A DNA stretch of 64,000 nucleotides from Desulfoglaeba alkanexedens ALDC (GTDB lineage Bacteria; Desulfobacterota; Syntrophobacteria; Syntrophobacterales; DSM-9756). This document shows positions 8,922 through 17,043 of the stretch, piece by piece. The translations under genes and the position numbers were made by a program. The notes beneath the pieces are model-generated. The model saw only the letters and a program-made list of their open reading frames with translations, made no database searches and was not told where the DNA came from. Position 1 is the stretch's first letter. The number at the start of each line of letters is the position of its first letter. The stretch is from positions 2,039,501-2,103,500 of the forward strand of contig NZ_CP040098.1 of the NCBI RefSeq assembly GCF_005377625.1. The letters are read 5' to 3'.

Positions 8922-9644
8922 ATGGAGCACCCAATACTTTTTCTGAATCTGTTGTTTGAAAAGCTGGGATTGCCCGTGCCGCACAGCCCGGAGGACGCCG
9001 ACTCGATCGTCGAAATGCTCTTGCTCCCCCACGTTGTCCATACCTGGGTCGTGGCGCTGATCCTGCTGATCCTCGCCAAGATGGCGGCCAGAAGCGTCCA
9101 GATGGTACCCACGGGCGGTCAGAACATCTTTGAAACGGTTCTGTCCGGCATCGAAGACTTCATGGTGGGCATAACGGGCGAAGAAGGAAGGTTCGCCTTC
9201 CCGCTTATCGCGACTCTGGGTCTGTTCATCCTCTTCAGCAACTACATGGGAATGATCCCGGGCTTTTTCGCACCGACGGCCAACATCAATACGACGGCGG
9301 CCTGCGCCATTATCGTGGTGGTCTACACCCACGTCATCGGGGTTCGATTTCACGGAGTGAAGTATATCAAACATTTCATGGGACCCATCTGGTGGCTGAC
9401 GCCGCTCATCCTGCCCATCGAACTGATCGGTCACGTCGCCCGAGTGCTGAGCCTGTCCATCCGTCTTTTCGGAAATGTGTTCGGGGAGGAACTGGTTCTG
9501 GCGATTCTTTTCTTCTTGGCGGGCCTGTACCTGGCGCCGCTTCCCATGATGTTTCTCGGGCTCTTCACCGGCTTTGTCCAGGCGTTCATCTTCTGCCTGC
9601 TTTCCATGATGTACTTTGCCGGAGCCATAGAAGAAGCGCACTGA
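8922..9644 (+). CDS. atpB: F0F1 ATP synthase subunit a
   Basis: Membrane stator subunit forming the ion half-channels, 240 aa. The essential Arg helix is visible as [20 protein letters not shown] (Arg near residue 178), with the downstream [21 protein letters not shown] helix. The N-terminal segment [20 protein letters not shown] is typical. The start ATG follows AGGAAGGGGGAGAGG. It is co-transcribed with atpE. No F1 genes follow, so F0 and F1 must be encoded in separate operons, as in several related bacteria. Confidence 0.95.
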   Translation: MEHPILFLNLLFEKLGLPVPHSPEDADSIVEMLLLPHVVHTWVVALILLILAKMAARSVQMVPTGGQNIFETVLSGIEDFMVGITGEEGRFAFPLIATLGLFILFSNYMGMIPGFFAPTANINTTAACAIIVVVYTHVIGVRFHGVKYIKHFMGPIWWLTPLILPIELIGHVARVLSLSIRLFGNVFGEELVLAILFFLAGLYLAPLPMMFLGLFTGFVQAFIFCLLSMMYFAGAIEEAH

Positions 9645-9718
9645 AAGGCGGTTACGGTTGGAGGGAGGCCGCAAGCATATCTCTTATTTCTTTCAATCTA
9701 CCCCAAAGGAGGTTTTCT

Positions 9719-10090
9719 ATGTCGAAGAAAGTTGGGTTTCTGACGGTCCTGTTGGTGCTGGGGTTGTCCACGCTGGCCCTGGCGGCCGAAGCGGAGTCCG
9801 CCGAGAAGGTGGCCGGGCTGCAGTTCTTTATCTACTCCGCCGTGGCCGCCGGTTTTGGCATCGCCATCGCCGCTTTCGGAACGGGCCTTGGCCAGGGAAT
9901 GGCCATTAAGAGCTCGGTGGAAGGCGTGGCCCGCAACCCGGAAGCTTCCGGCAAGATCACCGTTACCATGATGATCGGTCTCGCCATGATCGAGTCACTG
10001 TGTATCTATGCGCTGGTCATCGCCCTGATTCTCATCTACGCGAACCCCGTGTCCAGCCTCATCCAGGGATTCATAGGGTTGGCCCACTAG
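9719..10090 (+). CDS. atpE: F0F1 ATP synthase subunit c
   Basis: Rotor ring subunit, 123 aa, of two TM helices preceded by a cleavable-looking N-terminus ([23 protein letters not shown]), which makes it longer than the 75-90 aa usual for c subunits. The loop RNPEASGKI is canonical. The ion-binding Glu is in [18 protein letters not shown], and helix 1 carries GTGLGQG. Gln in helix 1 plus Glu-Ser in helix 2 resembles the Na+-binding signature of Ilyobacter-type c-rings. The start ATG follows AAAGGAGG. A larger frame from 9392 overlaps atpB and is spurious upstream of 9719. Confidence 0.95.
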   Translation: MSKKVGFLTVLLVLGLSTLALAAEAESAEKVAGLQFFIYSAVAAGFGIAIAAFGTGLGQGMAIKSSVEGVARNPEASGKITVTMMIGLAMIESLCIYALVIALILIYANPVSSLIQGFIGLAH

Positions 10091-10130
10091 CGGCGGACGG
10101 GGTTCGACCCGCGTGAGAGCCGAATCGACC

Positions 10131-10158
10131 GGGGGCGGGAAGCGTGTTTCCCGCCCCC
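10131..10158 (+). terminator. Hairpin after atpE
   Basis: A perfect 11-bp stem, GGGGGCGGGAA / TTCCCGCCCCC, with a 6-base loop (10142-10147) lies 41 bp after the atpE stop. No T-run follows directly; a T-rich stretch appears only at about 10191. It may be a terminator of reduced strength or an mRNA-stabilising 3' hairpin. Confidence 0.6.
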
Positions 10159-10209
10159 GCCCCCGAACTTCCGAGGGGTTTCGATGACGCTCTTTTTTTC
10201 TTCGATTTA

Positions 10210-10227
10210 ATGTGAACGAAGTCACAT
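10210..10227. promoter_or_regulatory. 18-bp operator-like palindrome upstream of rex
   Basis: ATGTGA-N6-TCACAT is a perfect inverted repeat 74 bp before the rex start codon. It matches the CRP/FNR-superfamily core TGTGA-N6-TCACA and agrees with 11 of 14 fixed positions of the Rex consensus TTGTGAA-N4-TTCACAA. Autoregulation by Rex, or control by a CRP/FNR or HcpR-type regulator, are the main options. Confidence 0.6.
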
Positions 10228-10301
10228 GGGCGCGTGTCATGGATGAAAATGCATAGCGCAAGGGTCCGGTGTCACGTCCGGACCGCGGGTGAGGGCTGAG
10301 G

Positions 10302-10934
10302 ATGAAATTCGCTAAGATTCCTATGGCCACCATCAATCGGCTTTCGATCTATATGCGCACGCTCCAGGAGTTGATCGAAGAGGACGTGGACGTCATCTCT
10401 TCGGAACGGCTCGCCAAGCAGTGCGGGGTCAACCCGGCTCAAATCCGAAAGGACCTCGCTTACTTCGGCGAATTTGGAGTCCGCGGGGTCGGTTACCATG
10501 TTGGGGACTTGGTCAACCAGATCAAGGAGATCCTCGGGCTGAACCGCACGTGGAACCTGGCCATGGTAGGGCTTGGAAACATCGGGTCTTCCCTCATCCG
10601 GCATGGCAATTTCGTAAAACACGGGTACATCTTCACCGCCGCCTTCGACGTGGATCCCCAGAAGGTAGGGAAAAAGCTCCCCAACGGCCTCATCATCAAC
10701 CACGTCGACGAACTGGAAGAAGTGGTGCGGGAAAGAGACGTGCACATCGGCGTCATGGCGACGCCGGCCGGTGCGGCTCAGAGCGTGGCCAACCAGCTGA
10801 TCTTGGCGGGAATCAACGGGATCCTCAATTTCGCGCCCGTCCAGATCCAGGTCCCCGACTGCTGCCACGTGGAGAACGTGGATTTCACCATCAAACTCGA
10901 CTGCATCGCCTACCATCTTTCTTCCGGCATCTAA
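10302..10934 (+). CDS. rex: Redox-sensing transcriptional repressor Rex
   Basis: NADH/NAD+-responsive repressor, 210 aa. The N-terminal winged helix is visible (INRLSIYMRTLQELIEE ... SSERLAKQCGVNPAQIRKDL, residues ~7-50), followed by AYFGEFGVRGVGY and a Rossmann domain with VGLGNIGSSLI (~88-98). The GVMATPAGAAQ and LNFAPVQ segments and the C-terminal swap helix are present. High NADH/NAD+ releases DNA, normally derepressing fermentative and respiratory genes; in sulfate reducers known targets include ATP synthase and sulfate-activation genes. It lies directly downstream of atpE. Confidence 0.96.
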   Translation: MKFAKIPMATINRLSIYMRTLQELIEEDVDVISSERLAKQCGVNPAQIRKDLAYFGEFGVRGVGYHVGDLVNQIKEILGLNRTWNLAMVGLGNIGSSLIRHGNFVKHGYIFTAAFDVDPQKVGKKLPNGLIINHVDELEEVVRERDVHIGVMATPAGAAQSVANQLILAGINGILNFAPVQIQVPDCCHVENVDFTIKLDCIAYHLSSGI

Positions 10935-11056
10935 AACCCAGCGCTCACCTTTTGAAGGCGTCCCGTCGTCGGGGGGGCGGGACGTTTCCTTCCGCGATAA
11001 ATCTGGTGGGAACACGTTCCGAAGGGGCGGGGCGTTTCAAGGCCTGCCCTGTTCCA

Positions 11057-13627
11057 TCATTTCGACCAGGGTTTCTCTCCGCCGCCTTGAAAGCGTCTTC
11101 TGAGGGCTTCGCCGGTGTGGGATGGGAGGGCTGCTGCGATGTCCTGCGGCGTACCTTCGGCCACCACGAAGCCGCCTCCCGGCCCGCCTTCCGGCCCCAG
11201 ATCCACGACGTAATCGGCCCGTTGGATGATGTCGAGATGGTGTTCGATGAGAATGACGGTGTTGCCGGCATCGATGAGGCGCTGGATGAGATCGAGCAGC
11301 TTGGCGATGTCGTCTGCGTGCAATCCGGTGGTGGGTTCGTCCATCAAGTAGAGCGTGCGGCCCCGGGCCCTGCGCCCCAGTTCTTTGGCCAGCTTGAGCC
11401 GTTGCGCCTCGCCGCCGGACAGCGTGGTGCCGGGCTGGCCCAGTCCCAGGTATCCCAGGCCGACGCTTTGAAGCACGTCGAGTTTCCCTCGGATGGCCGG
11501 CAGGTTGGCGAAGAGGTCCAGGGCTTCCAGGACGGTCATGGCCAAGACGTCGGCTATGGAATGGCCTTTGAACCGAACGTCCAGGACCTCGGGCAGGTAC
11601 CGGCGCCCGCCGCAGTCCGCGCAGGTCACGTAAACGTCCGGAAGAAAAACCATTTCGATCCGCTGCACACCGTCTCCCCCGCAGGTTTCGCAGCGCCCTC
11701 CCCGGCTGTTGAAGGAAAACCGCCGGGCCGAATAACCGCGGGCTCTCGATTCCGGGAGCCGGGCGTAAAGGTTCCGGATCAGGTCGAAGACGCCGGTATA
11801 CGTGGCGGGGGTGGAGCGGGGAGACTTTCCAATGGGTGCCTGATCCACGCACACCACCCGGTCGAAGGCATCCCAACCCTGGAGGTTCTGGAAGGGCGCC
11901 GCAGGGCGCCGGCTGTGGTGAAGGAGCCGGGCCATGGCCCGGTAAAGGGTGTCCATGACGAGGGTGCTCTTTCCGGAGCCGGAGACGCCCGTAACGCACG
12001 TAAGACATCCCACAGGAAAGGCCGCTGAGATGTTTTTCAGGTTGCGCCCGGTCGCTCCCACCAGTTTCAGGGCGCCGAGTTGGAAGGGGGTCCGGTGTTT
12101 CGAAGGTGGAAGCTGTTTCTTCCCGGAAAGATACCGGCCCGTAAGCGATGTGGGATGGTTCGCCAGTCCGGCGGGGGGGCCGGCGTAGAGGAGGCGGCCC
12201 CCCTGGGTTCCGGCACCGGGCCCAAGGTCCACCACGTGGTCGGCGGCCAGGATGGTTTCGAAATCGTGTTCGACCACAATCACCGTGTTTTCCGTTTCCA
12301 GGAGCTTCCTGACGGTCCGGAGAACCCGGCGGTGATCCCTGGCGTGCAGCCCCACACTGGGCTCATCCAGTATGTAGAGGACTCCGGAAAGGGGAGCGCT
12401 CAATTGCTGGGCCAGGCGCACGCGCTGAGCTTCACCCCCGGAAAGCGAAGCGGCCACTCGTTCCAGCGTCAGGTAAGCCAGGTCCAACTCTTCCAGGCGG
12501 TCCAGGCGCCGAAGGATTTCACGAAGGGGGCGTTCGGCGATGGCTGCCTGGGTGTTGTCGAGCGGGATGCCGGTGAGCCAGGAACGGAACTCCGACAAGG
12601 GAAGCCGGGAGGCTTCATGGATTCCCAGATCCCCGAGGCGCACAGCCCGAGCCGCTGGGTTGAAACGGGAGCCACCGCAAGCCTCGCAGACTTCCATGCC
12701 CCATCCCAGGAGATCCTCTTCCGTTTCTTCCGATTCGAGGGCCCTGGCCAGATCCACCGGGATGCCCAGCCCCCTGCACACCGGACATGCTCCCAGAGGA
12801 TGGTGAAACGAAAAAAGGCTGGGAGTGGGCGCCGCAGCTTCCCTGCCGCACCGCCCGCACCGGTAGCTGTCGCAGAAGGTCTTCTCCGTTCCATCCAGGG
12901 AGAGGACCGCCGCGGTACCACCGGCGAGGGAGACCGCCAGTTCCAGTGCGTCCGACAGCCGCCGGCTGTCGCTGCGGCGAAGCACCAGCCGGTCCACGAC
13001 CACATCGATTGAGTGATGGGGTCGGCGAGGCAGAGCGGGCGGTGGGTCCAGTTCGTGGATGGTCCCGTTGGCTCGAATCCGAGCGTAGCCTTCCCGCCTG
13101 AGCCGCCGGAAGGTGGTGCCCACCATGGTTTCCGGTACCGGGCCGAGAGGGGCCAGGACCATGATGCGCGTTCCCTCGGGCCACTGGAAGGTGTCCTGCA
13201 CCATGCGAGCGATAGTGAACGCCTGGATGGGCTGGTTGCAGTCCGGGCAGAAGACGGTCCCCAGGTGCGCATACAGGAGCCGGAGGTAGTCGTGGATTTC
13301 GGTGAGGGTGCCCACGGTGGATCGGGGATTCCTGGGAAGCGGCCTCTGTTCGAGGGCGATGGCGGGGCTGAGTCCTTCGATGGATTCCACGTGGGGGGCG
13401 TCGCGGCGGACGACCCCGGGCAGAAACCGACGTGCGTAGGACGAAAACGCCTCCAGGTAGCGCCGCTGGCCTTCGGCGAACAGGGTGTCGAAGGCCAGGG
13501 AAGACTTCCCCGATCCGCTCACGCCGGTGATCACGATGAAGCGGTTTCGAGGGAGGTCCAGGTCGATGTGATCGAGGTTGTGCTGGCTGGCTCCCCGAAT
13601 GCGGATGAGCGGGGTCGATTCCGGCAT
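11057..13627 (-). CDS. uvrA: UvrA-family excinuclease ATPase, short form
   Basis: DNA-damage recognition ATPase of nucleotide excision repair, 856 aa versus about 940 for typical UvrA. It has two ABC modules: Walker A GVSGSGKSSL (~31) and GVSGSGKSTL (~550), signatures LSGGEAQRVRL (~396) and LSGGEAQRLKL (~734), and Walker B YILDEPSVGL and YLMDEPTTGL. The UvrB-binding region and Zn motifs (CGRCG...CPVCRGLG, CETCGGDG...CADCGG) are present. The deficit lies between CPVCRGLG and CEACGGSRF, where canonical proteins carry the DNA-contacting insertion domain. ATG 13627 is chosen because the frame upstream overlaps pdxA. It could be a dedicated paralog. Confidence 0.9.
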   Translation of the reverse strand: MPESTPLIRIRGASQHNLDHIDLDLPRNRFIVITGVSGSGKSSLAFDTLFAEGQRRYLEAFSSYARRFLPGVVRRDAPHVESIEGLSPAIALEQRPLPRNPRSTVGTLTEIHDYLRLLYAHLGTVFCPDCNQPIQAFTIARMVQDTFQWPEGTRIMVLAPLGPVPETMVGTTFRRLRREGYARIRANGTIHELDPPPALPRRPHHSIDVVVDRLVLRRSDSRRLSDALELAVSLAGGTAAVLSLDGTEKTFCDSYRCGRCGREAAAPTPSLFSFHHPLGACPVCRGLGIPVDLARALESEETEEDLLGWGMEVCEACGGSRFNPAARAVRLGDLGIHEASRLPLSEFRSWLTGIPLDNTQAAIAERPLREILRRLDRLEELDLAYLTLERVAASLSGGEAQRVRLAQQLSAPLSGVLYILDEPSVGLHARDHRRVLRTVRKLLETENTVIVVEHDFETILAADHVVDLGPGAGTQGGRLLYAGPPAGLANHPTSLTGRYLSGKKQLPPSKHRTPFQLGALKLVGATGRNLKNISAAFPVGCLTCVTGVSGSGKSTLVMDTLYRAMARLLHHSRRPAAPFQNLQGWDAFDRVVCVDQAPIGKSPRSTPATYTGVFDLIRNLYARLPESRARGYSARRFSFNSRGGRCETCGGDGVQRIEMVFLPDVYVTCADCGGRRYLPEVLDVRFKGHSIADVLAMTVLEALDLFANLPAIRGKLDVLQSVGLGYLGLGQPGTTLSGGEAQRLKLAKELGRRARGRTLYLMDEPTTGLHADDIAKLLDLIQRLIDAGNTVILIEHHLDIIQRADYVVDLGPEGGPGGGFVVAEGTPQDIAAALPSHTGEALRRRFQGGGEKPWSK

Positions 13628-13632
13628 GGCGG

Positions 13633-14682
13633 TCACCCGGCCTCGGCGGCCCGGCGGTTTCGCGCCATGAGTGCCGCCACGGCGATGGCTTCCAGAAGAC
13701 TTGAAGCGTCGGCCTTCCCCGTGCCCGCAATGTCGTAGGCGGTCCCATGGTCCACAGATGTCCGGATGATGGGAAGCCCCAGGGAAACGTTCACCGCCCG
13801 GTCGAAGTGGACCAGCTTGACAGGAATCAGCCCCTGATCGTGATAGAGGGCTACCACGGCGTCGAACTCGCCGTGAAACGCCCTCCAGAAAAGAGTGTCC
13901 GCAGGATGGGGGCCGCTCACCCGGAAGGATTCCTTTTCGAAGCGTTCCACCACCGGCCGAATCAGTTCGATCTCTTCCCGCCCGAAAGCGCCTTCTTCGC
14001 CGGCATGGGGATTGAGTCCGCAAACCGCGAGTCTCGGGGCCGCCAATCCGAAATCCCGGATCAAGGCTTCACCGGTGATCCTTATGGTGTCGGCGAGGCC
14101 TTCGGCCGTGAGAAGTTCCGGAACTTGCCTGAGGGCGCAGTGGATGGTGGCGAGCGACACGCGGAGCTTGGGACCGGCGAGCATCATCACCACGGTGCGG
14201 GCGCCGGTGAGGTGCTTCAGAAATTCCGTGTGACCGGGAAAAAGGAAGCCGCTGCGATGCAGCCTTCCCTTGTGGATGGGTCCCGTGACGACGGCGTCCA
14301 CCTGTCTTTGGAGGGCGAGGGAAACGGCTGCTTCGATGTTTCGGATGACCGATCGGGCGGCTTTTTCGGACGGGTCGCCGTAGGGGATGTCTTCCAGGTG
14401 GAGCGGGACAGGGCTGAGGAGGGGGACGCTTCCGGGGGGCACCCCCCAGGGATCCCTTTCGGAAGCTTGAACCCATGGAGGCCGGGGTCCGCGTCCCGCA
14501 TTGGAGGAAAGCAGGTTCCAGGCCCGTTCCATGGCCATGGCATCGCCGACGATCAGGGGCATGGCGTGTTGGAAAACTTGCGGGCGCATCACGGCGCGGC
14601 AGACGATTTCGGGCCCCACGCCCGTGGGGTCCCCCACGGTGACGGCGATCTTAGGTCGGCCGGTCGAAGGTGGATCGTGCAC
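13633..14682 (-). CDS. pdxA: 4-hydroxythreonine-4-phosphate dehydrogenase
   Basis: NAD-dependent oxidation step of pyridoxal 5'-phosphate synthesis, 349 aa. Family motifs are [13 protein letters not shown] at the start, [20 protein letters not shown] (metal-binding His region), [14 protein letters not shown], and [14 protein letters not shown], which carries another metal His, then [18 protein letters not shown] near the end. It starts with GTG at 14682 with a GAGGGA-type RBS. Its stop lies 5 bp before uvrA, so the two are probably co-transcribed. Confidence 0.95.
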   Translation of the reverse strand: MHDPPSTGRPKIAVTVGDPTGVGPEIVCRAVMRPQVFQHAMPLIVGDAMAMERAWNLLSSNAGRGPRPPWVQASERDPWGVPPGSVPLLSPVPLHLEDIPYGDPSEKAARSVIRNIEAAVSLALQRQVDAVVTGPIHKGRLHRSGFLFPGHTEFLKHLTGARTVVMMLAGPKLRVSLATIHCALRQVPELLTAEGLADTIRITGEALIRDFGLAAPRLAVCGLNPHAGEEGAFGREEIELIRPVVERFEKESFRVSGPHPADTLFWRAFHGEFDAVVALYHDQGLIPVKLVHFDRAVNVSLGLPIIRTSVDHGTAYDIAGTGKADASSLLEAIAVAALMARNRRAAEAG

Positions 14683-14726
14683 GTGGCATTTCCCTCAGTT
14701 GCATTTATGTCATTGGGATTTTAAAG

Positions 14727-14766
14727 ATGAACGTCGAACATCGAACATCGAACGTTCAACGTCGAA
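14727..14766. repeat. Short inverted block of the heptamer repeat
   Basis: Five to six heptamers of the type GAACATC/GAACGTC, the reverse complement of the GATGTTC unit of the larger array at 14974-15186. It sits just upstream of pdxA's start on the non-coding side. With the main array it brackets a family B element in inverted orientation. Confidence 0.75.
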
Positions 14767-14808
14767 TAAAAAAACAGGTCAGCGAAGACTCCGATGTCGA
14801 ACTTTGAA

Positions 14809-14948
14809 GGGTGCAGAACTTTTGCTTCTTGTTCCCAAGCTGGAGCTTGGGAACGAGAGGAAACGGAGCTGATGCGCTTGCTGCTTCAAGGCCATCTGGA
14901 TCTACCTCAGAGGGTCACCCTGGATGTCGTTCTAAAAGATCCGCACCC
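14809..14948. repeat. Dispersed element family B, short copy
   Basis: The copy is bounded by GGGTGCAGAACTTTT (14809-14823) and AAAAGATCCGCACCC (14934-14948), a 15-bp terminal inverted repeat with two mismatches. Inside is the palindrome GTTCCCAAGCT-N2-AGCTTGGGAAC, then sequence also present, inverted, at 60200-60285 and 61445-61530. It is non-coding. No clear target duplication was seen. Confidence 0.8.
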
Positions 14949-14973
14949 TTTTTTTATCTTTTCCCATTCACCA

Positions 14974-15186
<213 letters not shown>

Positions 15187-15359
15187 ATTTTTCCCAGTCG
15201 ATACCGGGCAAAAACAACTTAGCGCTTATGGACCCTCTCTCCCCCCCCCACTGGGTGGAGAGGGGATGATTTTCATGAGCGGGGATGAGCAAATCCCGGT
15301 CATAATGGTTTAAACAAGCTCTAACCCATATTCTAACCTATGTCCCTGGTCCGGACTGC

Positions 15360-16274
15360 TCAGGCGGCGGCGAGCATGCGTTCCACGGCTTCCAGGGCGC
15401 GCAGCCTCACGTCTTCCGGTACGGTGATCCTCGGCTCCAATGTCTCCAGGGCCCGTTGGATGTCTTCCAGGGAAATCTTCTTCATATCGGTGCAGACCAT
15501 CTTTTCGGAGGCCGGATAAAAGGCCTTGGCGGGGTTGGCCCTGCGAAGGGGGTGGAGCAGACCCACTTCGGTTCCGATGATGAAGCTGGAATGGGGACTT
15601 TCCTTGGCGAAGCGAAGCATTCCGGAAGTGCTGGTCACCACATCCGCCAGGTCCAGGACTTCCGGCCGGCATTCGGGGTGGGCGACAAAAACCGCCTCGG
15701 GGTGCTCTTGCTTGCGCTGCTTGACGTCTTCCGCTCTGAGCCGGTTGTGGAAGGGGCAATATCCCGTCCAGTGATAGACCTTTTTCGAGGTGTGGCGGGC
15801 GGCGTAGCGGGCCAGGTTTCGATCCGGCGCCATGTATACGGCGGAAGCTTCGCGGAAGGATTCGACCACCCGGACGGCGTTCGCCGAGGTGCAACAGATG
15901 GTGCTTTCGGCTTTAACCTCTGCGGTGGAATTGACATAGGTGATTACGGGCACCCCTGGATAGCGTTGCTTCACGGAACGGATGTCTTCGGCGGTCACCA
16001 TGTCCGCCATGGGGCAACCCGCGTCCCGCCGCGGAAGCAGCACCGTCTTTTCGGGGTTGAGGATGGCGGCGGTTTCGGCCATAAAGTGGACGCCGCAGAA
16101 CACGATGACCTCCGCGTCCGTTTCCTTCGCGCGGCGGCTCAATTCCAGAGAATCTCCCGTGATATCCGCCACGTCCTGAATTTCCGGGGGCTCGTAATTG
16201 TGCGCCAGGATGACGGCGCGGCGCTGCTTTCGCAGCCGGTCAATGGCTTCCGTCCAACGATCGAGTGCGTTCAT
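15360..16274 (-). CDS. nadA: Quinolinate synthase
   Basis: [4Fe-4S] enzyme condensing iminoaspartate with dihydroxyacetone phosphate to quinolinate in NAD synthesis, 304 aa. The three cluster Cys are visible: [13 protein letters not shown] (~80), [11 protein letters not shown] (~197) and KMVCTDMKK (~256). Other motifs are [16 protein letters not shown] and [22 protein letters not shown]. The start ATG overlaps the lolA stop by 4 bases (ATGA), showing translational coupling to the rnj-ftsK-lolA operon. Confidence 0.96.
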   Translation of the reverse strand: MNALDRWTEAIDRLRKQRRAVILAHNYEPPEIQDVADITGDSLELSRRAKETDAEVIVFCGVHFMAETAAILNPEKTVLLPRRDAGCPMADMVTAEDIRSVKQRYPGVPVITYVNSTAEVKAESTICCTSANAVRVVESFREASAVYMAPDRNLARYAARHTSKKVYHWTGYCPFHNRLRAEDVKQRKQEHPEAVFVAHPECRPEVLDLADVVTSTSGMLRFAKESPHSSFIIGTEVGLLHPLRRANPAKAFYPASEKMVCTDMKKISLEDIQRALETLEPRITVPEDVRLRALEAVERMLAAA

Positions 16275-17017
16275 CCGGCTTCCTTTCCCATCTCGACGAT
16301 CTTTCGCTGCAGCTCCAGGACTTCGCCGCGTTCGAGGCGCCTGCCGTCCGCGCCGAGTACCAGGGTGTCCGGACCGGCCTCAAGGCGAAACAGAGTATCG
16401 GGGAGTCTTTCGACCTTCCGGTGGTTCTGGAAGTCCAGGCGGTTGGTGTTGCCCAGGGCGTCCCGCGTTTCGATCCTCAGAATATCGAAGGTCTTCCTCG
16501 CCACGTGGATACGGAGTGATTGCAGGTTGGGGTCCTCTTTCTTGGGGGTCAATGTGAGGACAGCGACTTCGCGGGAAGATTCGCCGTCGTCCAGCGCCGG
16601 GGTGAAGTGGTTCGCCAGGTCGAGGAAACCGTCGAAAAGGGTCTTCATGATCGGCGAAGAAAAGAAGTCCCGGCTGTCGAACAGACTGACCTGATGTTCT
16701 TCGGGGACCACCAACCACACAAAATCTTCCACGGCCACGAAGGCCTGCGGTTCGGGACTTCTGTATTCCCAGCGCATCCTTTTCGGTCTTTGAAAATAAA
16801 AGGTCCCATGGGCTTCGGTAGTCATGGCGGAGGCGGCCGCCGAAGTCGTCCACTGGCTGAAGTCGGCGGAATAGGCTTGAAAGGAACCATAATGTTCTTC
16901 GATTCCCCGGAGAATGTCGACGGCCGTTTCGATCCGCCGGGCGCCGGCCGGCTCCGCCGGAACAGCCAGGCAGGCGGCCGCGATCCAAAGACTCAAGGCG
17001 ATCCGGAACCACCTCAT
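16271..17017 (-). CDS. lolA: Outer-membrane lipoprotein carrier protein LolA
   Basis: Periplasmic chaperone carrying lipoproteins from LolCDE to the outer membrane, 248 aa. ATG 17017 gives a signal peptide ([20 protein letters not shown]...AGA). The mature part shows the LolA pattern [33 protein letters not shown] and [18 protein letters not shown]. An ATG at 17041 would add eight polar residues before the signal peptide and is less likely. It lies between ftsK and nadA. The LolA family is known to span both outer-membrane lipoprotein and related roles, so specificity is inferred. Confidence 0.9.
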   Translation of the reverse strand: MRWFRIALSLWIAAACLAVPAEPAGARRIETAVDILRGIEEHYGSFQAYSADFSQWTTSAAASAMTTEAHGTFYFQRPKRMRWEYRSPEPQAFVAVEDFVWLVVPEEHQVSLFDSRDFFSSPIMKTLFDGFLDLANHFTPALDDGESSREVAVLTLTPKKEDPNLQSLRIHVARKTFDILRIETRDALGNTNRLDFQNHRKVERLPDTLFRLEAGPDTLVLGADGRRLERGEVLELQRKIVEMGKEAG

Positions 17018-17043
17018 CGTATGAATCCTTCCGTTGTCCACGT

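Noticed and set aside
10421-12028. 535-codon plus-strand frame spanning rex and the uvrA 3' end
   Set aside because: It overlaps rex in another frame and runs antisense to uvrA; low-complexity composition and no domain.
14809-14948. Palindromic repeats as a CRISPR array
   Set aside because: Copies are dispersed, not regularly spaced; there are no spacers and no cas genes in the window.
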